Source of the DNA: Gammaproteobacteria bacterium
GTDB taxonomy: Bacteria; Pseudomonadota; Gammaproteobacteria; JAJDOJ01
Length of the DNA stretch: 49,089 nt
Assembly (NCBI GenBank): GCA_026984215.1
Contig: JALSSO010000045.1
Span: 24,001-73,089, forward strand
Direction of reading: 5' to 3'
Position numbers and translations under genes: made by a program. The notes under the pieces are model-generated. The model was not told where the DNA came from. It did no database searches and was given only the letters and a program-made list of their open reading frames with translations. This document shows, piece after piece, positions 1 to 9,077 of the stretch (the first letter of the stretch is position 1; each line of letters opens with the position of its first letter).

Positions 1-25
1 GGCCCCGGTCGCGGCAGGTGGGGGC

Positions 26-57
26 TTGACCCTGTAGTCGGCTACAGGGTGTAGACT
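26..57 (+). promoter_or_regulatory. MerR-family promoter/operator of the copper operon
   Basis: The -35 hexamer TTGACC (26-31) and -10 hexamer TAGACT (52-57) are 20 bp apart, the overlong spacer typical of MerR-activated promoters. A perfect dyad with 9-bp arms, ACCCTGTAG (29-37) and CTACAGGGT (42-50), sits between them around TCGG. The regulator gene starts only 9 nt after the -10, so the operon is probably autoregulated and its transcript nearly leaderless. Confidence 0.85.
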
Positions 58-65
58 AGCCCGCC

Positions 66-485
66 ATGCACGAAGGGCAGACTTTGAGTATCGGGAGGCT
101 GGCGCGGGCCAGCGGACTCGGCGTGGAGACCCTGCGCTACTACGAGCGGCGTGGGCTGTTGGCGCCGGCGGGACGGACGGCCTCCGGCTACCGCCAGTAC
201 CGACCCGAGGCCGTGCGGCGATTGCGCTTCATCCGCCGCGCCCAGGCGCTGGGCTTCTCGCTGGACGAGATCCGGGAACTCCTGGCGCTGGCCGAGGTGC
301 CGGACGGCGACGCCGGCCGTGTGAAGGCGATCACCCAGGAGAAGATCGCCGACATCGAGCGACGGATCCGTGACCTGGCGCGCATGAAGGCCTCCCTGGA
401 GACGTTGGCCGAACGTTGCCCCGGGCATGGGCCCACGGCGCAATGCCCGATCTTGGACGCACTCGCGGGAGAAGACGATGCCTGA
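66..485 (+). CDS. MerR-family copper-responsive regulator (CueR-like)
   Basis: This 139-aa protein has an N-terminal winged helix-turn-helix with the family signature [10 protein letters not shown], a dimerisation coiled coil (about residues 80-115) and a C-terminal metal loop with two cysteines, [10 protein letters not shown]. CueR has the same loop with one residue fewer between the cysteines. At the place where CueR has Ser77 and divalent-metal sensors have Cys, this protein appears to have Ala, which favours a monovalent (Cu/Ag/Au) sensor. The next genes are a Cu+ ATPase and a copper chaperone, supporting that role. ATG 66 has almost no leader; an alternative start is TTG 84, preceded by GAAGGG at 72-77. 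The gene overlaps copA by 8 bp. The exact metal is inferred. Confidence 0.87.
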   Translation: MHEGQTLSIGRLARASGLGVETLRYYERRGLLAPAGRTASGYRQYRPEAVRRLRFIRRAQALGFSLDEIRELLALAEVPDGDAGRVKAITQEKIADIERRIRDLARMKASLETLAERCPGHGPTAQCPILDALAGEDDA

Positions 486-3021
486 AGCCGACGCGGCCGA
501 GGAGCTGGAGATCGACGTGGAAGGGATGAGCTGTGCCTCCTGTGCGGGTCGGGTGGAGCGCGGGCTCAACAAGCTGGACGGTGTGAAGGCGGCCACCGTG
601 AATCTGGCCGCGGGCCGAGCGCGGGTACGCCTGGATTCGCGTCGCACGCCCACCGGTGAAGTCGTGGCGCGGATTCGCGAGCTCGGATATCGGCCGGTGC
701 TCGCGGAGACGGAGTTCGCCGTGGAGGGGATGACCTGCGCCAATTGCGCCGCCCGCGTGGAGCGCGTCCTGTCCCGCCTGCCCGGCGTGTTGGAGGCCCA
801 CGTGAACCTGGCCGCCGAGCGGGCGCGGGTCCGCTACGTGCCCGGCACCGTCGAGGAGCAGCAACTTTTCGAGGCGGTGCGCGAGGCCGGCTACACCCCA
901 CGTGCGTGCGACCCTGCGGCCCGGGAGGTGGACGTGGCGGCGGCCCGCAAGCGGCAGGCCCTGCGCCGCTTGCGCCGGGACGTGGTGATCGCCGGCTTGC
1001 TGAGCGTGCCGGTTCTGGTGCTGGCCATGGGGCCCATGATCGCGCCGGCCTTCGGGAGGTGGCTGGAGGCCGTGGCACCCTCGCCACACTTCTGGGGCTG
1101 GGTGGAGGCGCTGCTCACCACGGCAGTGATGGCCGGGCCGGGGCGGCGTTTCATCGGGCCCGGCTGGAAGGCCTACCGCGCCGGGTCACCGGACATGAAC
1201 AGCCTGGTCATGACGGGCACCGGCGCGGCCTGGCTGTACAGCATGGCGGTGCTGCTCGTCCCGCAGTGGCTTCCCGAGGCGGCCCGGAACCTGTATTTCG
1301 AGGCGGCCGCCGTGGTGATCTCCGTGGTATTGCTGGGCAAGTATCTCGAAGAGCTCGCCAAGGGGCGCACGCAGGCGGCGGTGCGCGGGCTGCTCAAGCT
1401 CCAGGCGCGCACCGCCCGGGTCCTGGTGGACGGCCGTGAGCAGGAGCGCCCCATCGCATCCGTGCGGGTGGGGGATCGGGTGGTGGTGCGGCCCGGTGAG
1501 CGGATTCCGGTGGATGGCCGCGTGGTGGAAGGCGCCAGCGACGTGGACGAATCGATGCTCACCGGAGAGCCGCTGCCGGTGGTCAAGCAGCCCGGCGAAG
1601 CGGTGGCCGCCGGCACCGTCAACCGGCACGGCCGGTTGGTGATCGAGGCCGAACGGGTGGGGGCGGATACCGCCCTGGCCCAGATCATCCGGCTGGTGGA
1701 GCGCACCCAGGGCGCCAAGCTCCCAGTGCAGAAGCTGGCCGACCGCGTGGTTCGGGTATTCACGCCGGTGGTGCTCGTGGTGGCCGCGGTCACTTTCGCG
1801 GTGTGGTATTGGCTCGGCCCTGAGCCCTCCATCACCTATGCACTGGTCACGGCGGTGGCGGTGCTGGTGGTGGCCTGTCCCTGCGCAATGGGCCTGGCCA
1901 CGCCCGCGGCCATCATGGTGGGCACGGGGCGGGCCGCGGAACTGGGCGTCTTGTACCGCAAGGGTGAGGCGCTGGAGGTTCTGGATCACGTGGACACCGT
2001 GGTCTTCGACAAGACGGGCACGCTCACCGTGGGACGGCCTCGGCTCACCGACGTGGTGACCGTGGCGGGCGGCGAGCGCGCGGCCTTGCTGCGCCTGGCC
2101 GCCGCGGTGGAGTCGGCCAGTGAGCATCCCGTGGCCCGCGCCGTGGTGGAGGCGGCCGAGGCCGAGGGGCTGGCGTTGGAGCCACCCGAGGCCTTCGAGG
2201 CCGTTCCAGGCAACGGGGTGCGGGCCACGGTGGGGGGGCGGCGCGTGGTGTTGGGCACCGCACGCTTCCTGGAGGCCGAGGGCATCGCGCTGGAAGCCGC
2301 GCGCGAGGCGGTGGAGCGGCTGGCGTCGGCCGCGCGCACGCCGATGGTCGTGGCGGTGGACGGCCGGGTGGTCGGGGTGCTGGCCATCGCCGACCCCCTG
2401 CGTGAGGAGACGCCCGCGGTGGTCGCGTGGCTGCGCCGACGCGGACTGCGGGTGGCCATGGTGACGGGCGATCTGGACAAGACCGCGCGCGCCGTGGCCC
2501 GCGAGGCGGGCATCGAGCAGGTCCATTCCGGTGTGTTGCCCGAGGGCAAGGCCGAGGTGGTGGCGGAGCTGCAGGCGCGGGGACACCGGGTGGTCTTCGT
2601 CGGTGACGGGATCAACGACGCTCCGGCCCTGGCCCAGGCCGATGTGGGCATGGCCATGGGCTCGGGCACCGACATCGCCATCGAGACCGGTGATGTGACC
2701 CTCACACACCGGCACCTGGACGCGGTACCCACGGCCTTGAACGTGGCCCGTGCCACGCTGCGCACGATCCGAGGCAACCTGTTCTGGGCCTTCGGTTACA
2801 ACGTGGCCCTGATCCCACTGGCCGCGGGTGCGTTCTACCCTTTCTTTGGCATTCTGCTCGACCCCGTCGTGGCGGGACTGGCCATGGGGTTGTCCAGCGT
2901 CTTCGTGGTGACCAACAGCCTGCGACTGCGCCGCGTGCGACCGGTGCGGCTTGCATCCATGGAGTCGCCCGTGCGGCAGGACCGGCTGTCGCCACAACCG
3001 GCCGGGGCGGGCGCCCCCTGA
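478..3021 (+). CDS. copA: Cu+-exporting P1B-type ATPase
   Basis: This inner-membrane pump expels cytoplasmic Cu+ (and Ag+) using ATP. The 847-aa product has two N-terminal heavy-metal-associated domains, with CASC at 19-22 and CANC at 87-90. The membrane metal site CPC is at about 467-469 and the phosphorylation motif DKTGT begins at about 511. An SEHP motif follows in the nucleotide domain, then the hinge GDGINDAP. The late YN and MGLSS motifs are those of the Cu+ subgroup (P1B-1). The start at 478 is chosen because GGGAGAAG lies just upstream and because it overlaps the regulator's stop, implying translational coupling. CcoI (9078-11588) is a second copper ATPase with a separate job in oxidase assembly. 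Confidence 0.95.
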   Translation: MPEADAAEELEIDVEGMSCASCAGRVERGLNKLDGVKAATVNLAAGRARVRLDSRRTPTGEVVARIRELGYRPVLAETEFAVEGMTCANCAARVERVLSRLPGVLEAHVNLAAERARVRYVPGTVEEQQLFEAVREAGYTPRACDPAAREVDVAAARKRQALRRLRRDVVIAGLLSVPVLVLAMGPMIAPAFGRWLEAVAPSPHFWGWVEALLTTAVMAGPGRRFIGPGWKAYRAGSPDMNSLVMTGTGAAWLYSMAVLLVPQWLPEAARNLYFEAAAVVISVVLLGKYLEELAKGRTQAAVRGLLKLQARTARVLVDGREQERPIASVRVGDRVVVRPGERIPVDGRVVEGASDVDESMLTGEPLPVVKQPGEAVAAGTVNRHGRLVIEAERVGADTALAQIIRLVERTQGAKLPVQKLADRVVRVFTPVVLVVAAVTFAVWYWLGPEPSITYALVTAVAVLVVACPCAMGLATPAAIMVGTGRAAELGVLYRKGEALEVLDHVDTVVFDKTGTLTVGRPRLTDVVTVAGGERAALLRLAAAVESASEHPVARAVVEAAEAEGLALEPPEAFEAVPGNGVRATVGGRRVVLGTARFLEAEGIALEAAREAVERLASAARTPMVVAVDGRVVGVLAIADPLREETPAVVAWLRRRGLRVAMVTGDLDKTARAVAREAGIEQVHSGVLPEGKAEVVAELQARGHRVVFVGDGINDAPALAQADVGMAMGSGTDIAIETGDVTLTHRHLDAVPTALNVARATLRTIRGNLFWAFGYNVALIPLAAGAFYPFFGILLDPVVAGLAMGLSSVFVVTNSLRLRRVRPVRLASMESPVRQDRLSPQPAGAGAP

Positions 3022-3092
3022 GCCACCTCTGGGGATGCGGGGCACGGCGTCCTCCGGACGATTCGCGTGAATCATCACAGGAGTATGGCAGC

Positions 3093-3293
3093 ATGACTCG
3101 ACTGGAAGTGAAGGGAATGACCTGCATGCATTGCGTGGCGGCGGTGAAGAAGGCCCTGGAGGCGGTGCCGGGCGTGGCACGGGTCGAGGTGTCCCTGGAG
3201 GCTGGCGAGGCCCTCGTCGAGGGCACGGCCGACCCCGAGGCCCTGATGGCCGCCGTGAAGAATGAGGGGTACGAGGCGCGCGTGGCCGGCTGA
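3093..3293 (+). CDS. copZ: CopZ-like copper chaperone (HMA domain)
   Basis: The 66-aa protein is a single heavy-metal-associated domain with the Cu+-binding motif GMTCMHC near its N-terminus and the usual ferredoxin-like length. Proteins of this type carry Cu+ in the cytosol and pass it to the N-terminal domains of CopA. It lies 71 bp after copA with a CAGGAG ribosome binding site, and is probably in the same MerR-controlled operon. The symbol is by analogy; function is inferred from domain and context. Confidence 0.88.
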   Translation: MTRLEVKGMTCMHCVAAVKKALEAVPGVARVEVSLEAGEALVEGTADPEALMAAVKNEGYEARVAG

Positions 3294-3304
3294 CCCCGGT
3301 CCCT

Positions 3305-4075
3305 GTGGCCGTGTTTGTCGACACCCATTGCCACATCGACGTGGAGGACTTCGCTCCGGACCGGGAGCTGGTCCTCGCACGGGCGCGGGAGGCGGGCGTG
3401 GGGCCCATCGTGGTGCCGGCGGTACGCGCTGCGACGTGGGATCACCTGCTCGGGGTCTGCGCCGCCCACGCGGATCTGTATCCGGCGCTTGGGCTTCACC
3501 CGGTCTACGTGGCGGAGCACGCGGACGCGGATCTGGAGGACCTGGCGCGGCGGCTCACCGAGCAGCGGCCCCTGGCTGTGGGCGAGATCGGCCTGGATTT
3601 CTACGTGAAGGATCTCGACCGGGAACGCCAGCTGCGGTTGTTCGAGGCGCAGCTCGTCATCGCCCGGGATGCCGGGCTGCCGGTGATCCTGCACGTGCGC
3701 AAGGCCCACGACGTGGTGTTGTCCCTGCTGCGGCGCATCCGCCCGCCGGGTGGGATCGCCCATGCCTTCAACGGCAGCCTCCAGCAGGCGGCGCGGTATC
3801 TGGACCTCGGATTCCGGCTGGGCTTCGGCGGTATGCTGAGCTACGAGCGCTCGCGCAGGCTGCGCGCCCTGGCGCATGCACTGCCCCGCGAGGCCCTGGT
3901 GCTGGAGACCGACGCCCCGGACCTGTCCGGGGCGTCGCACCGGGGCGAGCGCAACAGCCCGGAGTATCTGCCCGAGTATGCCCGGGCCTTGGCCACGGTG
4001 CGCGGGGAACCGCTACCGGAAGTGGCGCACTACACCACCCGCAATGCCTGTGAAGTCCTTGGCATCCCCGCCTGA
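3305..4075 (+). CDS. TatD-family metal-dependent hydrolase (deoxyribonuclease)
   Basis: The 256-aa product is a TIM-barrel metallohydrolase. Motifs in order are VDTHCHID (HxH metal pair), AVGEIGLDFY (bridging Glu), ILHVRKAHD, HAFNGS and LETDAPDL (catalytic Asp). Family members act as 3'-5' exonucleases or deoxyribonucleases in DNA repair and RNA processing. It uses a GTG start 11 nt after the copZ stop, so it may be read from the copper operon, although no copper role is known. It overlaps the next gene by 32 bp. Assignment among the TatD paralogues (TatD, YcfH, YjjV) is not possible here. Confidence 0.9.
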   Translation: MAVFVDTHCHIDVEDFAPDRELVLARAREAGVGPIVVPAVRAATWDHLLGVCAAHADLYPALGLHPVYVAEHADADLEDLARRLTEQRPLAVGEIGLDFYVKDLDRERQLRLFEAQLVIARDAGLPVILHVRKAHDVVLSLLRRIRPPGGIAHAFNGSLQQAARYLDLGFRLGFGGMLSYERSRRLRALAHALPREALVLETDAPDLSGASHRGERNSPEYLPEYARALATVRGEPLPEVAHYTTRNACEVLGIPA

Positions 4076-4889
4076 CCAACGGCGCCACGCGCAGGGGAGC
4101 GCAGATCGTTTCGGCGGGATCGCGCGCCTGTACGGCACGGCCGGCGCCGCGCGCATCGGCGCCATGCACGTCTGCGTGGTGGGGCTGGGTGGGGTGGGGT
4201 CCTGGGCCGCCGAGGCGCTGGCGCGCACGGGTGTGGGGGCGCTCACGCTGATCGACTACGACACGGTCTGCCCCACCAACGTGAACCGCCAGGTGCATGC
4301 GCTGGAGGGCACCTTCGGGCGCAAGAAGCTTGCGGTCATGACCGAACGCATCCGGGCCATCCATCCGGCCTGCCGCCTCACCGCACTGGACGACTTTCTC
4401 ACCACCCGCAACCTGGCCGACTACTTGGACCCCGGCCGCGGATATACCGCCGTGCTGGATGCCATCGACAGCATCGCCTTCAAGGCGGCCATGATCGCCC
4501 ATTGCAGGCGGCGGCGGATCCCCATCGTGACCACGGGTGGGGCGGGTGGTCTCACCGACCCGACCCAGATCCAGGTACGCGACCTGTCGCGGACCCGGAA
4601 CGACCCCCTGGCGGCCAAGGTGCGCTCGCGTCTGCGGGCGCAATACGGGTTCTCGCGCAATCCCCGACGCAGCTTCGGCGTGCCCTGCGTCTCCTCCACC
4701 GAACAGCCCCGCTATCCCCGCCCGGACGGCACGGTGGGTTTCGAGAAGCCCGGCGTGTGCGGCGTTTCGCTGGACTGCCGCATGGGCTACGGGGCGGTGA
4801 GCTTCGTCACCGCCGCCTTCGGTCTGGTGGCCGCCGCCCAGGTCGTGGAGCGTGGGCTACGGCGCATGGAGCGGCAGGCCGACCGGTGA
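4044..4889 (+). CDS. tcdA: tRNA threonylcarbamoyladenosine dehydratase
   Basis: TcdA (CsdL/YgdL) is an E1-like enzyme that activates the carboxylate of t6A37 in tRNA with ATP and cyclises it to ct6A. The 281-aa protein carries RFGGIARLYG at the N-terminus, the nucleotide-binding VVGLGGVGSWAAEALAR, then LIDYDTVCPTNVNRQ, VLDAIDS and TTGGAGGLTDPTQI. These match the E. coli protein closely along its length. ATG 4044 lies inside the end of the tatD-like gene, and the 3' end overlaps the next GTG by 4 nt, so the three genes probably form one operon. Confidence 0.93.
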   Translation: MPVKSLASPPDQRRHAQGSADRFGGIARLYGTAGAARIGAMHVCVVGLGGVGSWAAEALARTGVGALTLIDYDTVCPTNVNRQVHALEGTFGRKKLAVMTERIRAIHPACRLTALDDFLTTRNLADYLDPGRGYTAVLDAIDSIAFKAAMIAHCRRRRIPIVTTGGAGGLTDPTQIQVRDLSRTRNDPLAAKVRSRLRAQYGFSRNPRRSFGVPCVSSTEQPRYPRPDGTVGFEKPGVCGVSLDCRMGYGAVSFVTAAFGLVAAAQVVERGLRRMERQADR

Positions 4890-5524
4890 GCGGGGAGGGG
4901 ACGCTGCTCGCGGCGCTGGAGGCCCATCAACGACGGTTGCGCGCCTGCCGCCGGTGCCCGCGCATGATCGGACCGCCGATCACCGGATTGCCCGTGGTCT
5001 CGCCCATCCTGCTGGTCGGCCAGGCGCCGGGGCCCAGGGAGATCGAGCGGCGCCGCCCCTTCGCCTGGACGGCCGGGAAGACCCTGTTCGGCTGGTTCGC
5101 CCGCATCGGTATCGACGAGGACCGCTTCCGGCGGCGCGTCTACATGGCGGCGGTCTGTCGATGCTTCCCGGGCAAGCGACCCCGGGGCGGCGACCGCGCG
5201 CCCAGCCGCGAAGAGATCGCCAACTGTGCGCCCTGGATGGAGACGGAGCTCGACCTGCTGCAGCCGCGGCTGATCCTGCCGGCCGGTCGGCTCGCCATCG
5301 CCCGGTTTCTGCCGCCGGCGCCCCTCACCGAGCAGGTGGGCCGCTCGTTCCGTGTCCGGGTGCGTGGATTCGAGACGGACGTGGTTCCGCTGCCTCATCC
5401 CTCGGGTGCCTCGCCCTGGCACCGCACCGAGCCTGGCAAGACGCTGCTGCGCCGCGCGCTGCGGATCATCGCCGCACACGAGGCCTGGAGGCATATCCTG
5501 ACCGGCACGGACGGCACCGCTTGA
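4886..5524 (+). CDS. Uracil-DNA glycosylase superfamily protein (family 4/5-like)
   Basis: The 212-aa product has motif A (GQAPGPRE) near residue 45 and motif B (HPSGASPW) near residue 170. These are the water-activating and DNA-intercalation loops of family 4/5 uracil-DNA glycosylases. Four cysteines (CRRC, one in VCRCF, one in NCAPW) are spaced as expected for the 4Fe-4S cluster of those families. The likely role is base-excision repair of uracil or deaminated bases. The GTG start overlaps the tcdA stop as GTGA. Because motif A differs from classical members, substrate range is uncertain. Confidence 0.8.
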   Translation: MSGEGTLLAALEAHQRRLRACRRCPRMIGPPITGLPVVSPILLVGQAPGPREIERRRPFAWTAGKTLFGWFARIGIDEDRFRRRVYMAAVCRCFPGKRPRGGDRAPSREEIANCAPWMETELDLLQPRLILPAGRLAIARFLPPAPLTEQVGRSFRVRVRGFETDVVPLPHPSGASPWHRTEPGKTLLRRALRIIAAHEAWRHILTGTDGTA

Positions 5525-5540
5525 GCTCGTCCCAGGGGGG

Positions 5541-5840
5541 TTACTCGGTTCCGGCGGGCGCCCGTGTGGCCTCTCGTTTTTGAACCCGGTGGATGAAATA
5601 CAGGTTGCGCAGATAGATGAACAGGCCCGCCCCCTGTCCCACGATGAATACCGGATCCCTGCGGTGGATGGCATAGGCCAGGAGCGTGATCCCGCCGGCG
5701 ACGCTGAAATACCAGAACGCCAAGGGGATGACGCTGCGGCGCAGGCGTTCGGTGTAGATCCATTGGACGATGAAACGCATGGAAAACAGCGCTTGGCCGG
5801 TGAAGCCGATGATCAGCCAGAGAATGCCTTGTCCTTGCAT
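5541..5840 (-). CDS. LAB_N-domain membrane protein (lipid A biosynthesis N-terminal domain)
   Basis: This 99-aa protein has three predicted membrane segments and the LAB_N family signature around FSMRFIVQWIYTE, with LRNLYFI near the C-terminus. LAB_N domains occur fused to some LpxB proteins and as small stand-alone proteins encoded beside GT2 and ArnT-type glycosyltransferases, as here. Their biochemical role is not established; a link to lipid or lipid A glycosylation is inferred from context. It is the last gene of a minus-strand run that starts with ccoI. Confidence 0.82.
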   Translation of the reverse strand: MQGQGILWLIIGFTGQALFSMRFIVQWIYTERLRRSVIPLAFWYFSVAGGITLLAYAIHRRDPVFIVGQGAGLFIYLRNLYFIHRVQKREATRAPAGTE

Positions 5841-5907
5841 GCGGCGCTCCGAATCGGTCGGGGGTTGTGGGGAGACGCGCGACGGGGTCGTCCGACTCGG
5901 CGGCGTC

Positions 5908-6663
5908 TCACGTCTCTTCGACCTCGGGGAGACAGTTGCGCCGCAACAGCCACATGACCCCGGCCAGGTCCACCAGTCCCACCCACAGACGATTGTGAAT
6001 CCCGTAATGGGAGCGGCCGCCCGTACGCGGGCGGTGGCGGACCTCCACCGAATGCACGGTCCCGCCCAGCCGGATCATGAGCGCGGGCAGGAAGCGGTGC
6101 ATGTGATCGAAATAGGGCATGTCCAGAAAATCCGAGCGCCGGAAGATCTTGAGACCGCATCCGGTGTCCGGCGTGTGGTCGCGCAGCAAGGCCCCGCGCA
6201 CGCCGTTGGCGATCCGTGACGAGAGCCGCCGCAGCCAGGTGTCCTGGCGCTTGCGTCGCCAGCCGGCGATGAGGATCGGCCCTGCGTGGTCCCGCCGGCG
6301 CGCCTCGCGCCACAAGGCGGGGATGTCGGCCGGGTCGTTCTGGCCGTCGCCGTCGAGGGTGCAGATCCATTCCGCCCGCGCCGCCCGAACGCCGGTGCGG
6401 ATCGCCGTGCTCTGACCGCAGCTTGCGCGGTGACGCAGCACGCGCAGGCGGCGATCGGCCGCCGCCGCGCCGGCGAGCAGTTCCGGCGTCGCATCGGTGC
6501 TTCCGTCATCGACCACCACCACCTCGTAGTCCACCACGCCTTGGAGTGCCGTACGGATCTCGCCCAGCAGCGGGCCGGCGTTGTCCGCCTCGTTGTGCAT
6601 GGGGATGACGAGGGACAATTCCACGGACCGATGTGCTCCCCGGAGCTTCGGAAAATCAACCAT
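5908..6663 (-). CDS. Glycosyltransferase family 2 (polyprenyl-phosphate sugar synthase type)
   Basis: The 251-aa GT-A enzyme shows LVIPMHNE, VVVDDGSTD, the DxD-like TLDGDGQND and DTGCGLKIFRR, as in dolichyl-phosphate mannose synthase and ArnC-type enzymes. It has no long C-terminal multispan region, only a hydrophobic patch near the end (LVDLAGVMWLL). It probably charges undecaprenyl phosphate with a sugar that the ArnT-like neighbour then transfers. The ATG at 6663 has no clear ribosome binding site. A GTG at 6624 has GGGGAG upstream and gives the usual family N-terminus, so the true start may be there. The donor sugar is unknown. Confidence 0.88.
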   Translation of the reverse strand: MVDFPKLRGAHRSVELSLVIPMHNEADNAGPLLGEIRTALQGVVDYEVVVVDDGSTDATPELLAGAAAADRRLRVLRHRASCGQSTAIRTGVRAARAEWICTLDGDGQNDPADIPALWREARRRDHAGPILIAGWRRKRQDTWLRRLSSRIANGVRGALLRDHTPDTGCGLKIFRRSDFLDMPYFDHMHRFLPALMIRLGGTVHSVEVRHRPRTGGRSHYGIHNRLWVGLVDLAGVMWLLRRNCLPEVEET

Positions 6664-6718
6664 TATACGTGCCGCGTGGGCGTGGCGGTCGTCGTGGCAT
6701 CGGGAAGGTTCGCCGGGT

Positions 6719-8392
6719 TCACGGAAGGTCGGCCGGGCAGGTCCCGCTGCGGGCCCGGCGGTCGACCAACGCCCAGCGGACGCGGTGACGGGTGCCGAGG
6801 TCGATGGCGCGCCCCGGATCGAAACACGGTTGGAGTTGTTCGCGAGGCAGAAGCAGCCAGCGTCCGGGGGCGCCGTCCAGCCAGCGCAGCGCCTCGGCCA
6901 ACACGGCCTCGCGTGGACGGCCGCGGTATTCGAAGGCCTGGACCGGGCGGTCGGCGAGCAGGACGAGCTGTTCTTTCCACCACAACAGGCCGAGTTCGGC
7001 GCCGGGCCCGATGCGCCGGCCCACCTCGGCCATGAACGGCGCGGCCGAGCGGATGGGATCGAGTACCGGGTAGCCCACCCACCCCAGCGCCAGCCAAAAA
7101 CTCAGCAGAAAGCCCGCCAGGGAGGACGCCCCGCCGGTGGGCCCGCGCCATGCCCAGGCCAGCCCTAGCGCGGCGGCCAGCATCACGGGTACGAACGCGG
7201 GATAGGGCAGGGACGGCGTGCCCGGCGGCACGGGGTCGGGGCCGACGGCGAGCCACAGCGCCGCCCCACCGAGGCCCACGGTGAGCAAGACGAGCACGGC
7301 GAATGCGAGCCGGTGCACGCCCGGACGGCGCAGGAGCCCGGGAAGCAGCGGGGAGAGCGCCAACGCGAAGGCGGGCAAGGCCGGCAACATGTAGACTCCG
7401 CGCTTGCCTGGGGACAGACTGAAGAAGAACACCACCAGCACCACCCACCCGAGCAGGATCCACTGGCGGGCGTCCGCCCGTCGCAACCGCCGCCACCATG
7501 CCGGCACCGCCCAGGGCAGCAGCAGGGTCAGCGGCAGCCAGAAGACCGGGATCACGGCGCCCACGTAGTACCACCAGGGTTTGTGGTGGTGCCAGGCGGC
7601 GACATAACGCTCGCCGGTCTGGCGGAACAGGATCTCGTCACGGTAGGCCTGAAGCGCTGGATCGGCGCTGGTGGCCACCGCGATCAGCATCGGCGCGAGC
7701 CAGATCCCCACCGCGGCGAGCAGGAGCAGGGGGCCGCTGGCCCATTGCCAGCCCGTGCCGCCCAGCCGGGGCGCGGGCCGCCCGCCGCGCCGGCGGATCC
7801 AGGCCCAGGGCAGGAAGGCGAACAAGGGCAGGAATCCCACCCCCTTGGTGATGATGCCGAGGCCCATGGCCGCGAACGCCGCCCGGTACCAGCCCCAGGC
7901 CGGGCCGAGGAGCAGGTGGCGCAGCAGGCCGTACAGGCCCAGGGTCACCCAGAAAGTGAGCAAGGCGTCGATCTGCGCCAGGCGGGCCTGCAGGGCGAAC
8001 TGCACGCTCACCAGCAGGGCCGCGGCGGCGTACCACCCCACGCGGCGCGTCCAGAGTCGCCGGGCGAGATCGTAGACCAGCCCGAGGGTGAGGAGCGAGG
8101 CCAGCAGGGAAGGCAGCAAGAAGGAGAGCCGCATGTCCCCGGTGAGCCGGTAGACGGCGGCGATGGTCCAGAAGAACAGGGGCGGCTTGTCCGCGTACAG
8201 GTGCCCGCCTCGGGTGGGAAACAGCCACTGGCCGCTGTCGGCCATTTCCTTGGCCACCAAGGCGTAGCGGGGCTCGTCCGGGGGCCAGGGGTCGCGCAGG
8301 CCGTAGCCGGCCGAAAGGACCACCAAAGCCACGGTGAACAGGACGACCCCTGTCCAACGGTCGCGCCGCCCGGCGCTCGAGGTCAAGCTCAT
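6719..8392 (-). CDS. ArnT-like GT39 glycosyltransferase (integral membrane)
   Basis: This 557-aa protein has about a dozen membrane segments and the periplasmic catalytic-loop motif DEPRYA followed by YADKPPLFFW, typical of the ArnT/PMT group. ArnT enzymes transfer a sugar from undecaprenyl phosphate to lipid A at the periplasmic face. No arnA, arnB or arnD is in the window, so the sugar need not be aminoarabinose. The start ATG overlaps the stop of the upstream lipoprotein gene (ATGA), showing coupling. Family is secure; the acceptor is inferred. Confidence 0.88.
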   Translation of the reverse strand: MSLTSSAGRRDRWTGVVLFTVALVVLSAGYGLRDPWPPDEPRYALVAKEMADSGQWLFPTRGGHLYADKPPLFFWTIAAVYRLTGDMRLSFLLPSLLASLLTLGLVYDLARRLWTRRVGWYAAAALLVSVQFALQARLAQIDALLTFWVTLGLYGLLRHLLLGPAWGWYRAAFAAMGLGIITKGVGFLPLFAFLPWAWIRRRGGRPAPRLGGTGWQWASGPLLLLAAVGIWLAPMLIAVATSADPALQAYRDEILFRQTGERYVAAWHHHKPWWYYVGAVIPVFWLPLTLLLPWAVPAWWRRLRRADARQWILLGWVVLVVFFFSLSPGKRGVYMLPALPAFALALSPLLPGLLRRPGVHRLAFAVLVLLTVGLGGAALWLAVGPDPVPPGTPSLPYPAFVPVMLAAALGLAWAWRGPTGGASSLAGFLLSFWLALGWVGYPVLDPIRSAAPFMAEVGRRIGPGAELGLLWWKEQLVLLADRPVQAFEYRGRPREAVLAEALRWLDGAPGRWLLLPREQLQPCFDPGRAIDLGTRHRVRWALVDRRARSGTCPADLP

Positions 8393-8871
8393 CGGCCGGG
8401 CCGGGGCGTGCCGGGCGGCTCGATTCGGCCCTCATGCTCGAAGCGCAACCGGACGGCGGCGCCGGCCAGGCGCATGTGCCCTTCCAGGCGATAGCTCAGC
8501 TGACGGGGATGGTCGTGGCCGAATGCGTTGAGTTGCCGCAGCCAGTCGAGCACCCCGGTCACCACATGGACGGGCACCACGCGCGTGCCGTAGGGCGGCA
8601 CGTCGATGGCGGTGTCGTCCACGCCGCTGGCGAAGTGTTTGCCGTTGAGGTACACGTCGTAGGCCATGCCCCGGATCTTGAGCGGGCGGTCGGAGCGGTT
8701 CTGGATGCGCAGGCGCAGCGCATATTCCTGCTCGAATACATCCATGCGCACCGGCTCGATGCCGCTGACGCTGACACGGGGGGGGTCGGGCGCCAGCGTG
8801 GCGCAGGCGGCGAGCAGGAGCGACGCCAGCAGGGCCGGGAACAGGGTGCGCCGGCGGGCCGATTCATTCAT
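8389..8871 (-). CDS. LEA type 2-domain outer-membrane/periplasmic lipoprotein
   Basis: The 160-aa precursor has a lipoprotein signal peptide ending in the lipobox LLLAAC, so it should be exported and lipidated. The rest is a single LEA-2 (WHy-like) beta-sandwich, recognisable in RLRIQNRSDRPLKIRGMAYDVYLNG. The function of bacterial LEA-2 lipoproteins is not established; stress or desiccation roles have been proposed. ATG 8871 is preferred over ATG 8880 because AAGAGG is 9 nt upstream of it. It overlaps ccoS by 8 bp and the ArnT-like gene by 4 bp. Confidence 0.83.
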   Translation of the reverse strand: MNESARRRTLFPALLASLLLAACATLAPDPPRVSVSGIEPVRMDVFEQEYALRLRIQNRSDRPLKIRGMAYDVYLNGKHFASGVDDTAIDVPPYGTRVVPVHVVTGVLDWLRQLNAFGHDHPRQLSYRLEGHMRLAGAAVRLRFEHEGRIEPPGTPRPGR

Positions 8872-9073
8872 GCTGGGCATCCTCTTTTGTCGGGTTTTTC
8901 ACCGCCTCGCGCTCGGGTGTCTGCGGCGGGGCGGCATCGTCGTCCATCAGGATCCGCCATGCGGGCCCTTCCAGATCGTCGAACTGGCCCGATCGGGCCG
9001 CCCACCAGAACACCCCCACGATCACCACCAGCAGGACGAGGGCGATGGGGATGAGCATGAACACGGCTTCCAT
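8864..9073 (-). CDS. ccoS: cbb3-type cytochrome oxidase assembly protein CcoS
   Basis: This 69-aa protein has one N-terminal membrane segment (LIPIALVLLVVIVGVFWWA), then the CcoS/FixS signature SGQFDDLEGPAWRIL and a charged tail. CcoS is needed to put heme and copper cofactors into cbb3 oxidase. ATG 9073 is chosen because an upstream start would extend into the end of ccoI; the 4-nt gap behind ccoI marks them as an operon. Confidence 0.93.
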   Translation of the reverse strand: MEAVFMLIPIALVLLVVIVGVFWWAARSGQFDDLEGPAWRILMDDDAAPPQTPEREAVKNPTKEDAQHE

Positions 9074-9077
9074 CGGG

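Noticed and set aside
1186..3408. 740-aa open frame antisense to copA
   Set aside because: It is a long GC-rich shadow: low complexity, rich in His, Arg and Gly, with no family motifs, while copA on the other strand has all its motifs.
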